Assembly: GCF_016881065.1 (NCBI RefSeq)
Contig: NZ_WXYN01000051.1
Coordinates: forward strand, 496,001 to 560,000
Direction: 5' to 3'
Source of the DNA: Planococcus soli
Lineage (GTDB): Bacteria > Bacillota > Bacilli > Bacillales_A > Planococcaceae
DNA length: 64,000 nucleotides
The notes beneath the pieces were generated by a model. It was not told the origin of the DNA and searched no databases. It saw nothing but the letters and a program-made list of their open reading frames with translations. Of this stretch, positions 38,513 through 47,967 are shown piece after piece (within the stretch, counting starts at the first letter, position 1; the number at the start of each line of letters is the position of its first letter). Made by a program: the position numbers and the translations under genes.

Positions 38513-39640
38513 ATGAGCAGTGAGTTATTGGATGCTTTTGAAGTATTAGAGAAACAAAAAGGGATTTCGCGTGAAGTTCTGATTGAAGCGATTGAAGCGG
38601 CATTGGTAACGGCATATAAACGGAATTTCAACCAAGCGCAAAATGTCCGTGTGGATTTGAACTTGAACACTGGCACAATGCTGGTTTATTCCCGTAAAGA
38701 TGTAGTGGAAGAAGTCGAAGACGAACGCCTTCACATTTCTTTGGAAGACGCCAAAGTGATCAACCCGGCATACGAGCTTGGAGATGTTGTGGAAGAAGAA
38801 GTGACGCCGCGCAATTTTGGGCGCATTGCTGCACAAACAGCGAAACAAGTGGTTACACAGCGCGTCCGTGAAGCTGAACGCGGATTAATCTTCGAAGAGT
38901 TCGTGGATCGTGCTGACGATATCGTCAATGGCATCGTCGAGCGTATGGATGCACGCAACCTTTATGTTGGCCTTGGCAAAGTAGAAGCTGTGCTTCCGCA
39001 GACAGAGCAAATGCCAAATGAACATTACAAACCGCATGACCGCATCAAAGTGTATATCACGAAAGTGGAACGCACTACGCGTGGACCGCAAGTTTTTGTT
39101 TCACGCACTCATCCAGGATTGCTTCGCCGTTTGTTCGAGAACGAAGTACCTGAAATTTATGATGGCATTGTTGAAATCAAGTCGATTGCACGCGAAGCGG
39201 GAGATCGTTCAAAAATCTCTGTTTTTGCTCATCGTGACGACATCGATCCAGTTGGATCATGCGTTGGATCTAAAGGCGGCCGTGTTCAGACAATCGTCAA
39301 TGAACTGAGCGGAGAAAAAATTGATATTGTGGAATGGTCTGAAGAGCCCGTTGTCTTTGTTGCAAATGCGCTTAGCCCATCCAAAGTGTTGGATGTCCAA
39401 GTGAATGAAGATGCGAAGTCAACTACGGTTGTCGTTCCAGACTATCAATTATCTCTTGCAATCGGCAAACGCGGACAAAATGCGCGTTTGGCAGCAAAAC
39501 TAACCGGTTGGAAAATCGACATTAAGAGCGAAACAGATGCGCGGGAACTTGGAATTTATCCAAATCCGAACGCTGATATCGAATTAGTGGAATCCGGTGA
39601 AGAACTGGACGACTTTGATTTTTACGAAGAAAAAGAATAA
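38513..39640 (+). CDS. nusA: Transcription termination/antitermination factor NusA
   Basis: NusA binds RNA polymerase and affects pausing, intrinsic termination and rRNA antitermination. The 375-residue protein has the N-terminal polymerase-binding domain (1-125), an S1 domain (about 135-200) and two KH domains, with V-G-S-K-G-G-R-V near 250 and [10 protein letters not shown] near 323. It lacks the C-terminal acidic repeats of E. coli NusA, as expected in Bacilli. Its place behind an attenuator-like leader would allow feedback on its own operon, which is an inference. Confidence 0.98.
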   Translation: MSSELLDAFEVLEKQKGISREVLIEAIEAALVTAYKRNFNQAQNVRVDLNLNTGTMLVYSRKDVVEEVEDERLHISLEDAKVINPAYELGDVVEEEVTPRNFGRIAAQTAKQVVTQRVREAERGLIFEEFVDRADDIVNGIVERMDARNLYVGLGKVEAVLPQTEQMPNEHYKPHDRIKVYITKVERTTRGPQVFVSRTHPGLLRRLFENEVPEIYDGIVEIKSIAREAGDRSKISVFAHRDDIDPVGSCVGSKGGRVQTIVNELSGEKIDIVEWSEEPVVFVANALSPSKVLDVQVNEDAKSTTVVVPDYQLSLAIGKRGQNARLAAKLTGWKIDIKSETDARELGIYPNPNADIELVESGEELDDFDFYEEKE

Positions 39641-39660
39641 TGTAGAAAAGGTGATGTCCG

Positions 39661-39939
39661 TTGGCTCTGCAAAAGAAAATTCCATTACGGAAGTGTGTAG
39701 CTACAGGCGAGATGCATCCTAAAAAAGAAATGATCCGCGTTGTCCGTTCAAAAGAAGGCGAAGTATCTGTCGATTTGACGGGCAAGAAATCAGGACGCGG
39801 CGCGTACGTTTCGAAATCGGAAGATGCCATCGCGGCTGCCCGTAAAAAGAAAGTGCTGGACAAGCACTTGGAAGTCAAGGTTCCAGACGAAATCTATGAT
39901 GAGTTAATTCGCGTCGTTCTCAGAGAGCAGTTGAAATAA
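39661..39939 (+). CDS. rnpM: RNase P modulator RnpM (YlxR)
   Basis: This 92-residue basic protein is the YlxR family member of the nusA operon. Work in B. subtilis reports that it binds the RNase P RNA and lowers its activity, hence RnpM. The N-terminus K-K-I-P-L-R-K-C-V-A-T-G-E and the R-V-V-R-S-K-E-G-E and G-R-G-A-Y-V-S segments are diagnostic. The start is TTG at 39661, with AAAGGTGATG just upstream. Its stop overlaps the start of rplGA by one base. Confidence 0.93.
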   Translation: MALQKKIPLRKCVATGEMHPKKEMIRVVRSKEGEVSVDLTGKKSGRGAYVSKSEDAIAAARKKKVLDKHLEVKVPDEIYDELIRVVLREQLK

Positions 39940-40283
39940 TGACTAAACAAAAAATTCTTCAATTGCTGGGATTGGCTACACGTGCAAGAATGACCATTTC
40001 CGGTGAAGAAATGACCGTGAACGAAGTCCGAAAAGGCAAAGCGAAATTAGTAATTGTCTCTGAAGATGCTTCAGACAACACCAGTAAAAAATTGCACGAC
40101 AAATGCAAATCGTATGGAGTGGATGTTCATGTTTTTGCATCCCGTTTCGAGTTGGGACATGCGATAGGCAAAGAAGAGCGGGTAGTGATTGCAATTACCG
40201 ATAAAGGTTTTGCAAAAAAAATAACCAGCTTATTCGAAGAAATTAATCGGGGGCGAGCAGATGACCAAAATTCGAGTACATGA
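39939..40283 (+). CDS. rplGA: L7Ae-family RNA-binding protein (YlxQ)
   Basis: This 114-residue protein belongs to the L7Ae/L30e/S12e family, which binds kink-turn RNA. It shows L-L-G-L-A-T-R-A-R near the start and [10 protein letters not shown] at about residues 33-42. Its cellular role is not established; the name follows the B. subtilis gene. It starts on the last base of the rnpM stop. Its last codons overlap infB by 23 bases, giving it a longer C-terminal tail (D-D-Q-N-S-S-T) than I would expect. Confidence 0.92.
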   Translation: MTKQKILQLLGLATRARMTISGEEMTVNEVRKGKAKLVIVSEDASDNTSKKLHDKCKSYGVDVHVFASRFELGHAIGKEERVVIAITDKGFAKKITSLFEEINRGRADDQNSST

Positions 40284-42642
40284 ATACGCTAAGAAGGTAG
40301 ACAAGCCAAGCAAAGAGATTATTAATGAGTTGTCTAAACATAATATTACCGTACAAAACCATATGGCTACATTAGAAGACAATGCTGTATCGAAACTGGA
40401 CAGCATATACAAAAATGCTTCAGCTGGACAGCGTCCACAAGCACCATCACGTCCATCAAGCCAAGGACAATCACGTCCGGCACAAAGTGGACAATCACGC
40501 CCATCGCAAGGAGGGCAATCACGTCCATCGCAGGGCGGCCAGTCGCGCCCATCAAGCCAGGGACAGTCACGTCCTTCAAGCCAAGGGCAGTCACGTCCGT
40601 CACAAGGCGGGCAGTCGCGCCCATCTGGACAAAGCCAATCACGTCCGGCAGCAGCACCGAGTCAAGGGCAATCCCGTTCACAAGGGAATGGCCAACGACC
40701 AACTACACCTGCAAAAACAGGGTCAAATTTCACGCCAAAAGCAGCTAAACCTACGGCAGGCCCAGGACAGCGTTCTTCAGGACGTCCAGGCGGCGGAAAC
40801 CGCAACGGCTTCCAAAACCGCAACCGTAAAGGGAAACAGCAGCAACCGGTAAATCCGTTGCCGCCAATGCCTAAAAAAGAAAAAGAATTACCAGCTAAAA
40901 TCACTTTCAGTGAGTCATTGACAGTAGCTGAGCTGGCAAAAAAATTAGGACGCGAGCCGTCTGAAATCATCAAAAAGTTATTTATGCTTGGGGTAATGGC
41001 TACCATTAACCAAGAGTTGGATAAAGATGCAATCGAATTGATTTGTGCTGAGTATGAGGTTGAAGTAGAAGAAGAGATCTTGGTGGATAAAACCGATCTT
41101 GAAGTTTACTTTGAACCAGAAGACGAAAGCCTTAACCAAGAACGTCCGCCAGTCGTTACCATCATGGGTCACGTTGACCATGGTAAAACCACTTTGCTTG
41201 ATTCAATCCGCCACACGAAAGTGACTGCAGGAGAAGCAGGCGGAATTACGCAGCACATCGGCGCTTACCAAGTTGTCGATAACGGCAAAAAAATCACGTT
41301 CCTTGATACACCGGGACACGCAGCCTTTACAACTATGCGTGCTCGTGGAGCAAAAGTAACGGATCTTGCAATTATTGTTGTTGCAGCTGATGACGGCGTT
41401 ATGCCACAAACAGTTGAAGCAATTAACCATGCCAAAGCGGCAGAAGTTCCAATTATCATTGCGGTCAACAAAATGGATAAGCCCAGTGCAAATCCTGACC
41501 GTGTTATGCAAGAACTGACGGATCATGGATTGGTTCCTGAAGCTTGGGGCGGCGACACAATTTTCGTACCGATTTCTGCTTTGAAAGGCGACGGCATCGA
41601 TTCATTGCTTGAAATGATCTTATTGGTATCAGAGGTCGGCGAATTAAAAGCCAACCCTGCACGCCGTGCGATTGGTACTGTTATTGAAGCGGAGCTTGAT
41701 AAAGGCCGCGGTTCAGTAGCTACACTACTTGTGCAAGATGGAACATTAAAAGTTGGAGACCCAATCGTTGTCGGCAATACTTTCGGCCGCGTTCGTGCAA
41801 TGGTATCTGACCTTGGCCGCCGCGTAAAAGAGGCTGGTCCATCAACACCGGTTGAAATCACTGGTTTGAATGATGTACCTCAAGCAGGAGATCGCTTTGT
41901 TGTCTTCGAAGATGAAAAAACAGCTCGTCAAGTGGGAGAAACGCGTGCGACTTCAGCGCTTCAAGTTCAGCGTTCTGAAAAAACACGGGTAACTCTTGAT
42001 AACTTGTTTGATCAATTGAAGCAAGGCGAAATGAAAGAGTTGAACTTGATTGTCAAAGCTGACGTTCAAGGAGCAGTTGAAGCAATGGCTGCATCTCTTC
42101 TGAAAATTGATGTTGAAGGCGTTAATGTGAAGATTATCCACACAGGCGCTGGTGCCATTACGGAATCTGATATTTCGTTGGCAGCTGCTTCAAATGCCAT
42201 CGTTATAGGTTTCAACGTCCGTCCTGATGCAAACGCGAAACGCGCTGCTGATGCAGAAGGCGTAGATATCCGTCTACACCGCATCATTTATAAAGTAATC
42301 GAAGAAATTGAATTTGCGATGAAAGGATTGCTTGATCCGGAATTTGAAGAAAAAATTATCGGCCAAGCTGAAATCCGCAGCACGTTCAAAGTTTCTAAAG
42401 TCGGAACAATTGCCGGAAGCTATGTAACAGAAGGCAAAATCACGAGAGACAGCGGCGTTCGCGTCATCCGTGAAGGCATTGTTGTATTCGAAGGTGAAAT
42501 TGATACTTTGAAACGCTTTAAAGACGATGCTAAAGAAGTGGCTAAAGGATACGAATGCGGGATTACCATCAAAAATTTCAACGATGTGAAAGAAATGGAC
42601 ATTATCGAAGCTTACGTTATGGAAGAAATCGAACGTAAATGA
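40261..42642 (+). CDS. infB: Translation initiation factor IF-2
   Basis: IF2 brings fMet-tRNA to the 30S subunit and promotes subunit joining. The 793-residue protein starts with the IF2N domain ([11 protein letters not shown]), followed by a long disordered linker that contains seven or more copies of an eight-residue Q-S-R-P-S-x-x-G repeat (residues 70-125). A second IF2N domain, the GTPase with G1 G-H-V-D-H-G-K-T, then D-T-P-G-H and N-K-M-D, and the C-terminal fMet-tRNA-binding domain follow. The linker makes it longer than B. subtilis IF2. GGGGGCGAG precedes the ATG, which lies inside the end of rplGA. Confidence 0.97.
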   Translation: MTKIRVHEYAKKVDKPSKEIINELSKHNITVQNHMATLEDNAVSKLDSIYKNASAGQRPQAPSRPSSQGQSRPAQSGQSRPSQGGQSRPSQGGQSRPSSQGQSRPSSQGQSRPSQGGQSRPSGQSQSRPAAAPSQGQSRSQGNGQRPTTPAKTGSNFTPKAAKPTAGPGQRSSGRPGGGNRNGFQNRNRKGKQQQPVNPLPPMPKKEKELPAKITFSESLTVAELAKKLGREPSEIIKKLFMLGVMATINQELDKDAIELICAEYEVEVEEEILVDKTDLEVYFEPEDESLNQERPPVVTIMGHVDHGKTTLLDSIRHTKVTAGEAGGITQHIGAYQVVDNGKKITFLDTPGHAAFTTMRARGAKVTDLAIIVVAADDGVMPQTVEAINHAKAAEVPIIIAVNKMDKPSANPDRVMQELTDHGLVPEAWGGDTIFVPISALKGDGIDSLLEMILLVSEVGELKANPARRAIGTVIEAELDKGRGSVATLLVQDGTLKVGDPIVVGNTFGRVRAMVSDLGRRVKEAGPSTPVEITGLNDVPQAGDRFVVFEDEKTARQVGETRATSALQVQRSEKTRVTLDNLFDQLKQGEMKELNLIVKADVQGAVEAMAASLLKIDVEGVNVKIIHTGAGAITESDISLAAASNAIVIGFNVRPDANAKRAADAEGVDIRLHRIIYKVIEEIEFAMKGLLDPEFEEKIIGQAEIRSTFKVSKVGTIAGSYVTEGKITRDSGVRVIREGIVVFEGEIDTLKRFKDDAKEVAKGYECGITIKNFNDVKEMDIIEAYVMEEIERK
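40468..40635 (+). repeat. 24-bp minisatellite in infB
   Basis: Seven in-frame 24-base units, each starting CAATCACG or CAGTCACG/CAGTCGCG, code for Q-S-R-P-S/A-x-x-G/S. Two degenerate units follow to 40686. Third-position differences between units show it is not recent perfect duplication throughout. Confidence 0.9.
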
Positions 42643-42917
42643 TCCTGTACATGGAATGCGAATTTTTCATTCCAACGGCACATTCGTTAAAAGATAAGCG
42701 GGCAGTGGTTAAAAGCATGCTGACCCGCAGCAGGCAGAAATTCAACGTTTCCGCAGCAGAGATTGATCATCAGAATGTCTGGCAGCGAACGCGCATTGCC
42801 TTTGTGATTGTGTCATCCTCAAAAGAGGTGGCAGATAAAGAAATGGCGCAAGTTCTCTACTATCTGGAAAGCAATCCTGCTTGGGAATGCTTGGAGATTG
42901 AAAAAGAATATTTGTAA
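42639..42917 (+). CDS. ylxP: DUF503 family protein YlxP
   Basis: This 92-residue protein is a DUF503 family member of unknown function encoded between infB and rbfA in many Bacilli. The family start is [11 protein letters not shown][10 protein letters not shown], and a central E-I-D-H-Q-N-V-W-Q segment is conserved. It may help ribosome maturation given its neighbours, but that is only context. It overlaps infB by four bases. Confidence 0.9.
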   Translation: MILYMECEFFIPTAHSLKDKRAVVKSMLTRSRQKFNVSAAEIDHQNVWQRTRIAFVIVSSSKEVADKEMAQVLYYLESNPAWECLEIEKEYL

Positions 42918-42935
42918 GAACGAGGTGGATTAGCA

Positions 42936-43286
42936 ATGACAATGCGAGCGAATCGTGTAGCTGAGCAGATGAAAAAAGAGCTTAGCGATATCATCAGCCG
43001 AAAACTGAAAGATCCACGTATCGGATTTGTCACTGTAACAGATGTTGAAGTTACAGGAGATCTCCAACAGGCAACTGTATACATCAGCGTTTTAGGCGAA
43101 GACCACGCAAAAGAACAGACATTGCTTGGGTTAACGAAGTCAAAAGGATTTATCCGTTCCGAAATTGGGCAGCGGATCCGTCTCCGTAAAACTCCTGAAT
43201 TGTCTTTTGAAATCGATTCGTCGGTTGCTTACGGCAATCGAATTGATTCGCTGTTGCGTGACATTCAAGAACCAAAAGAAGATTAA
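42936..43286 (+). CDS. rbfA: Ribosome-binding factor A
   Basis: RbfA is a 30S maturation and cold-adaptation factor that binds near the 5' helix of 16S rRNA. The 116-residue KH-like protein starts [14 protein letters not shown] and has [15 protein letters not shown] and the C-terminal L-R-K-T-P-E-L-S-F motif. CGAGGTGG precedes the ATG. A hairpin terminator follows before truB. Confidence 0.97.
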   Translation: MTMRANRVAEQMKKELSDIISRKLKDPRIGFVTVTDVEVTGDLQQATVYISVLGEDHAKEQTLLGLTKSKGFIRSEIGQRIRLRKTPELSFEIDSSVAYGNRIDSLLRDIQEPKED

Positions 43287-43290
43287 AATC

Positions 43291-43328
43291 AAAGCCTGCT
43301 GTCTATTCCAGATAGCAGGCTTTTTTTT
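43291..43328 (+). terminator. Terminator between rbfA and truB
   Basis: AAAGCCTGCTGTCT (43291-43304) pairs with AGATAGCAGGCTTT (43310-43323) with one G-U pair, followed by eight T's. No promoter was evident before truB, so readthrough must occur or an unseen promoter exists. Confidence 0.85.
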
Positions 43329-43353
43329 GCATCAAGCAAAGGAGCTATGGATT

Positions 43354-44283
43354 ATGGCGCTAAATGGAATACTTCCACTATGGAAAGAAAAAGGGATGAC
43401 CTCCCATGACTGTGTATTTAAATTGAGAAAAATCCTGCAAACAAAAAAAGTCGGGCATACCGGGACGCTGGATCCTGAAGTGGATGGCGTGCTGCCAATC
43501 TGCATCGGCAACACGACCAAAGTTGCCGAATACATTACCGACCAGGGCAAGACTTATGAAGCTGAAGTGACAATCGGCTATTCAACTGAAACGGAAGATG
43601 CAACTGGAGCAACAGTGGACACGGATGATTCAGAGAAGCATATTACACGAGAGCAAGTTGAAGTGGCATTGCTTGGGCTGACGGGAAGCATCAAACAAAT
43701 TCCGCCCATGTATTCGGCCGTTAAAGTAAATGGCAAGAAACTTTATGAGTACGCGCGCCAGGGAATTCCTGTTGAACGTCCTGAGCGCACAGTGCGCATC
43801 GACTCGATTGAGTTGCTGGACGATGATCAGCAATGGGCAGGACAGGAAATTAAGTTCAATATCCGCATCCGTTGCGGCAAAGGAACATACATCCGGACAT
43901 TAGCCGTGCAAATTGGAGAAGCATTAGGCTATCCTGCACATATGTCGAGGCTGACCCGAACAGAATCCGGTAAATTCAACCAAAAAGATTGTGTCACGCT
44001 TGCCGAAGTGGCCGAACTTGCTCAAAATGGACATATCGGCGACATTTTGAAACCGCTCAGCTATGGTTTAAGTGCGTTTCCATTCATGGAAATTGAATCC
44101 AAGCAGATTTTTGCTGTGAAAAATGGTCAGGTGCTGGCACGCCATGCCATACTCGATCAAATGGGATTTGTTGTATTGACATATAAGGGGCAGCCTGTAG
44201 CACTTTATAAAAATCATCCTGAAAAAGCGGACAAGATGAAACCTGAAAAAATGTTCGGTTTTCCGACAGCAGACGAGGTGTAA
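43354..44283 (+). CDS. truB: tRNA pseudouridine55 synthase
   Basis: TruB isomerises U55 in the T-loop of tRNAs. The 309-residue protein has the catalytic segment K-V-G-H-T-G-T-L-D-P-E-V-D-G-V with its active-site aspartate at residue 40, and the Q-I-P-P-M-Y-S-A-V-K-V-N-G-K-K-L-Y-E-Y-A-R motif. A PUA-like domain lies at the C-terminus. I chose ATG 43354, with AAAGGAG nine bases upstream; the frame stays open back to 43165 across rbfA and the terminator, but that part is not protein-like. Its stop is one base from ribF. Confidence 0.97.
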   Translation: MALNGILPLWKEKGMTSHDCVFKLRKILQTKKVGHTGTLDPEVDGVLPICIGNTTKVAEYITDQGKTYEAEVTIGYSTETEDATGATVDTDDSEKHITREQVEVALLGLTGSIKQIPPMYSAVKVNGKKLYEYARQGIPVERPERTVRIDSIELLDDDQQWAGQEIKFNIRIRCGKGTYIRTLAVQIGEALGYPAHMSRLTRTESGKFNQKDCVTLAEVAELAQNGHIGDILKPLSYGLSAFPFMEIESKQIFAVKNGQVLARHAILDQMGFVVLTYKGQPVALYKNHPEKADKMKPEKMFGFPTADEV

Positions 44284-44284
44284 T

Positions 44285-45235
44285 ATGGAAATTATTCATT
44301 TGAGTTATCCAATTCACGTAAAACCTGATAGCGAAACCGGTCCTTTGTCGCTGGCACTCGGCTTTTTTGACGGGGTACATAAAGGGCATCAGCGGGTTAT
44401 AGGCGAAGCAATGGAACAGGCTGTACAAAAAGGTATCAAGTCCGCAGTCATGACCTTTGATCCGCATCCGTCTCTGGTGCTTGGCGGACGCAAAGAAGAA
44501 GTCTTCTACATCACACCCATGCAGCAAAAAATGGAGATACTGGAAGAGCTGGGTGTTGATTATTGCTTTATTGTCCGCTTTACTTCCGAATTCGCCAAAT
44601 TGACCCCTGAGGAATTCATCGAGATTTTTATTAAAGGCCTCAATGTAAGGCATGTTACTGCTGGATTTGATTTTTCATTTGGCAGCAGAGGCAAAGGCGA
44701 TATGGCGTTGATGAAAAGAGACGGCGAAAGCTTTTACGATGTCACAGTGATCGATAAGCAAGAAGCGGGTGATGAAAAAATCAGTTCGACGCGCATCCGC
44801 GAATTATTAAAGCAAGGCACCGTTGATCAGGTATGCCACCTTCTGGGTCGACCGTTCCGGGTTATCGGCACCGTCGTCAATGGCGACAAGCGTGGCCGCA
44901 CTATTGGTTTTCCGACAGCCAACGTAGAACCCGAGCTTGGCGCCATCGTGCCAAGCCGCGGTGTCTACGCCGTCAGAATTCAGGTGCAGGGGCAATCTTA
45001 CAACGGTGTCTGCAACATCGGCTACAAGCCGACCTTCAATAATCCGGATGTAAAAAAACAAGTGATCGAAGTCCATATCCTCGATTTTGATAAGTCGATT
45101 TACGGGGAAATGGTAGAAGTCGAATGGCATGAACGAATCCGGGATGAGCAGAAGTTCTCCGGCATCGACGAGTTGAAGGCGCAGATTCAGCGGGACAAAG
45201 AGACAGCCGAAAGTTTTTTTGCAGGCATTAATTAG
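44285..45235 (+). CDS. ribF: Bifunctional riboflavin kinase/FAD synthetase
   Basis: RibF (RibC in B. subtilis) turns riboflavin into FMN and then FAD. The 316-residue protein has the N-terminal nucleotidyltransferase domain with F-F-D-G-V-H-K-G-H-Q and S-S-T-R-I-R-E-L-L, and the C-terminal flavokinase domain with R-G-R-T-I-G-F-P-T-A-N-V and G-V-C-N-I-G-Y-K-P-T. GAGGTG at the end of truB serves as ribosome site. No FMN riboswitch is present in front of it. Confidence 0.97.
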   Translation: MEIIHLSYPIHVKPDSETGPLSLALGFFDGVHKGHQRVIGEAMEQAVQKGIKSAVMTFDPHPSLVLGGRKEEVFYITPMQQKMEILEELGVDYCFIVRFTSEFAKLTPEEFIEIFIKGLNVRHVTAGFDFSFGSRGKGDMALMKRDGESFYDVTVIDKQEAGDEKISSTRIRELLKQGTVDQVCHLLGRPFRVIGTVVNGDKRGRTIGFPTANVEPELGAIVPSRGVYAVRIQVQGQSYNGVCNIGYKPTFNNPDVKKQVIEVHILDFDKSIYGEMVEVEWHERIRDEQKFSGIDELKAQIQRDKETAESFFAGIN

Positions 45236-45244
45236 CCGGTGCAG

Positions 45245-45273
45245 TTGATTTTGAAAAAGCCTTATGCTATTAT
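45245..45273 (+). promoter_or_regulatory. Sigma-A promoter and start of rpsO leader
   Basis: TTGATT (45245-45250) and TATTAT (45268-45273) are 17 bases apart. The transcript would have a leader of about 90 bases with a possible stem CGTTG (45297-45301) with CAACG (45320-45324). S15 is known to bind its own leader in Geobacillus; I cannot confirm that structure here. Confidence 0.65.
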
Positions 45274-45370
45274 TTATGAGTACTGAATGTACAAACCGTT
45301 GCTTGGCAAATCGAATCACCAACGTTTGCTCGGTAATTGGGGATATCAGAAATTAGGAGGTGGAAACAGT

Positions 45371-45640
45371 ATGGCAATCACACAAGAACGTAAAAATGAA
45401 TTGATCAATGAATACAAAGTGCATGACACTGATACTGGGTCTGCAGAAATTCAAATCGCCATTCTTACAGAAGACATCAACAACTTGAATGAGCACTTAC
45501 GTACTCACAAAAAAGATCATCACTCACGTCGTGGTCTATTCAAAATGGTTGGACGCCGTCGTAACTTGCTAAAATACTTACGTGAAAACGAAGTGGCTCG
45601 CTACCGCGAGTTAATCGCAAGACTTGGCCTACGCCGTTAA
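45371..45640 (+). CDS. rpsO: 30S ribosomal protein S15
   Basis: S15 binds the 16S rRNA central domain early in 30S assembly. The 89-residue protein starts [12 protein letters not shown] and has the family motifs [21 protein letters not shown] and [11 protein letters not shown] 45371 has AGGAGGTGG just upstream; the frame is open back to 45287 but that is leader RNA. A strong terminator follows. Confidence 0.99.
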   Translation: MAITQERKNELINEYKVHDTDTGSAEIQIAILTEDINNLNEHLRTHKKDHHSRRGLFKMVGRRRNLLKYLRENEVARYRELIARLGLRR

Positions 45641-45651
45641 TAGCAAACAGA

Positions 45652-45682
45652 AAAAAGCGGGATTCGTCCCGCTTTTTCTTTA
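45652..45682 (+). terminator. Rho-independent terminator of rpsO
   Basis: AAAAAGCGGGA (45652-45662) pairs with TCCCGCTTTTT (45667-45677) around a TTCG tetraloop, followed by CTTTA. Confidence 0.93.
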
Positions 45683-45725
45683 TGGATAAAACTTTAATCT
45701 AGTGCATCGCACACCGCATGCATTT

Positions 45726-45754
45726 TTGATACACTACTAATGGATACATATAGT
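45726..45754 (+). promoter_or_regulatory. Sigma-A promoter for pnp
   Basis: TTGATA (45726-45731) and TATAGT (45749-45754) are 17 bases apart, 36 bases before the pnp start. Confidence 0.7.
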
Positions 45755-45790
45755 ATATAGAAACAAGGTAATAGAGAGGAGCTCGATAGT

Positions 45791-47908
45791 ATGGAGCAAA
45801 CAAAAAAAGTTTACACACTTGATTGGGCAGGCCGGGAATTACAGGTTGAGGTCGGCCAATTGGCAAAACAAGCAAACGGAGCAGCATTGATCCGTTATGG
45901 TGATACAGCAGTTCTTTCAACTGCAACCGCTTCAAAAACTCCAAAACCACTGGATTTCTTTCCACTGACAGTTAACTACGAAGAGCGTCTATACGCTGTC
46001 GGCAAAATTCCTGGCGGATTTATCAAACGTGAAGGACGTCCTTCTGAAAAAGCGACGTTAACAAGCCGTTTGATCGACCGTCCAATCCGTCCATTATTCC
46101 CGGATGGCTTCCGTAATGAAGTACAGGTAATCTCAATGGTCATGTCAGTCGATCAGGATTGCCCATCAGAAATGGCTGCCATGTTCGGTTCTTCATTGGC
46201 TTTGATGATTTCCGATATTCCATTCGGTGGACCGATTGCTGGAGTAATCGTTGGCTTGATCGATGGACAATACATCATCAACCCGACAAATGATCAGCTG
46301 GACAAGAGCTCGATCAACTTGACGGTCGCCGGAACAAAAGAGGCTATCAATATGGTGGAAGCAGGAGCGAAAGAAGTTTCTGAAGAAATCATTTTGGAAG
46401 CGATCATGTTCGGCCACGAAGAGATCAAGAAATTGATTGCTTTCCAGGAACAGATTGCTGCTGAAGTCGGCAAAGATAAAACTGATATCCAGCTTTACGA
46501 ACTAGATGCGGAATTGACAAGCTCACTTAAAGAAGCTGTAGAAGCGGATTTGAATGCGGCTGTCCAAATCAATGAAAAACAAGCGCGCAATGAAGCGATT
46601 GATGAAGTCAAAGCACGCGCTATGGCAGCATACGAGGAATCGGATGATGCAGTGAAAAAACAGGCTGGCCAAATCCTTGATAAAATGGTTAAAGATGAAG
46701 TGCGCCGCTTGATCACTGACGAGAAAATCCGTCCGGATGGCCGTGGACCTTCTGAAATCCGTCCATTATCTTCTGAAGTCGGCATTTTAAACCGTACACA
46801 CGGTTCTGGTTTGTTCACGCGTGGACAAACGCAGGCGATGAGCATTTGTACACTGGGCGCTTTAGGTGATGTTCAAATCATCGACGGCCTTGGCATTGAA
46901 GATACGAAACGTTTTATGCATCATTACAACTTCCCGTTGTTCTCAGTTGGCGAAACCGGCTTCCTTCGTGGACCTGGCCGCCGCGAAATCGGACACGGGG
47001 CACTGGGAGAACGTGCACTTGAAGCGGTCATTCCAAATGAAAAAGATTTCCCTTACACAATTCGTCTTGTGGCAGAAGTATTGGAATCAAACGGTTCGAC
47101 TTCACAGGCAAGCATCTGTGCGTCAACGCTTGCTATGATGGATGCTGGTGTTCCATTGTCAGCTCCAGTAGCAGGTATTGCGATGGGGCTGGTCAAAAAA
47201 GGCGATAACTATACCGTGTTGTCTGATATCCAAGGCATGGAAGATTACCTTGGCGATATGGACTTTAAAGTGGCGGGTACTGCTAAAGGCATTACGGCTC
47301 TTCAAATGGACATTAAGATCGATGGTCTTTCTCGTGAAATTTTGGAAGAAGCATTGGCTCAGGCTCAAATCGGCCGTATCCACATCCTTGAATCGATGCT
47401 GGCAACGATTGCTGAACCTAGAACAACTCTTTCTAAATTCGCACCTAAAATCATCATGGTGAAGATCAATCCTGACAAGATCCGCGACGTTATCGGACCT
47501 GGCGGTAAAGTGATCAACAAAATCATTGATGAAACAGGCGTTAAGATTGATACAGAACAAGACGGCACCATCTTCATTTCATCTGTTGACGAAGAAATGA
47601 ATGCGAAAGCGAAAGCGATGATCGAAAACATTGTGCGTGAAGCAAAAGTCGGCGAATATTACGAAGGCAAAGTAAAACGCATTGAGAAGTTCGGTGCATT
47701 CGTGGAATTGTTTCCAGGCAAAGATGGCCTTCTTCATATTTCTGAAATCCAGGAAGAACGGACGAAAGAAGTGGAAGATGTTCTGAAAATGGATCAGGTC
47801 CTTCAAGTCAAAGTAATTGAAATTGACCGCCAAGGCCGTGTAAACTTATCACGTAAGATCGTATTGAAAGAACAAAAAGAAGCAGCAGAAAAACAAAACC
47901 AAGAATAA
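45791..47908 (+). CDS. pnp: Polynucleotide phosphorylase
   Basis: PNPase degrades RNA from the 3' end using phosphate. The 705-residue protein has two RNase PH domains separated by a helical region, with F-M-H-H-Y-N-F-P in the second core, then a KH domain with [12 protein letters not shown] near residue 565 and an S1 domain with [14 protein letters not shown] near 626. In Gram-positives it works alongside RNase J and RNase Y; rnjB is found about 2.5 kb downstream. Length and domain order are normal. Confidence 0.98.
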   Translation: MEQTKKVYTLDWAGRELQVEVGQLAKQANGAALIRYGDTAVLSTATASKTPKPLDFFPLTVNYEERLYAVGKIPGGFIKREGRPSEKATLTSRLIDRPIRPLFPDGFRNEVQVISMVMSVDQDCPSEMAAMFGSSLALMISDIPFGGPIAGVIVGLIDGQYIINPTNDQLDKSSINLTVAGTKEAINMVEAGAKEVSEEIILEAIMFGHEEIKKLIAFQEQIAAEVGKDKTDIQLYELDAELTSSLKEAVEADLNAAVQINEKQARNEAIDEVKARAMAAYEESDDAVKKQAGQILDKMVKDEVRRLITDEKIRPDGRGPSEIRPLSSEVGILNRTHGSGLFTRGQTQAMSICTLGALGDVQIIDGLGIEDTKRFMHHYNFPLFSVGETGFLRGPGRREIGHGALGERALEAVIPNEKDFPYTIRLVAEVLESNGSTSQASICASTLAMMDAGVPLSAPVAGIAMGLVKKGDNYTVLSDIQGMEDYLGDMDFKVAGTAKGITALQMDIKIDGLSREILEEALAQAQIGRIHILESMLATIAEPRTTLSKFAPKIIMVKINPDKIRDVIGPGGKVINKIIDETGVKIDTEQDGTIFISSVDEEMNAKAKAMIENIVREAKVGEYYEGKVKRIEKFGAFVELFPGKDGLLHISEIQEERTKEVEDVLKMDQVLQVKVIEIDRQGRVNLSRKIVLKEQKEAAEKQNQE

Positions 47909-47920
47909 TCAACCATTCAA

Positions 47921-47946
47921 ATTGCCGACTTTGTCGGCAATTTTTT
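47921..47946 (+). terminator. Rho-independent terminator of pnp
   Basis: ATTGCCGAC (47921-47929) pairs with GTCGGCAAT (47933-47941), followed by TTTTT. The mlpA ribosome site comes only seven bases later, so mlpA depends on readthrough. Confidence 0.88.
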
Positions 47947-47967
47947 ACTATGAGGAGGAACATGCAC

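Noticed and set aside
40468-40686. Direct repeats as a possible CRISPR array
   Set aside because: Units are contiguous 24-base codon-phase repeats without spacers and lie inside the infB frame.
43165-43353. Upstream extension of truB across rbfA end
   Set aside because: The stretch crosses rbfA in another frame and a terminator hairpin; TruB homologues begin at 43354.
44240-44284. FMN riboswitch before ribF
   Set aside because: ribF follows truB after one base; there is no room for a leader and no conserved core.
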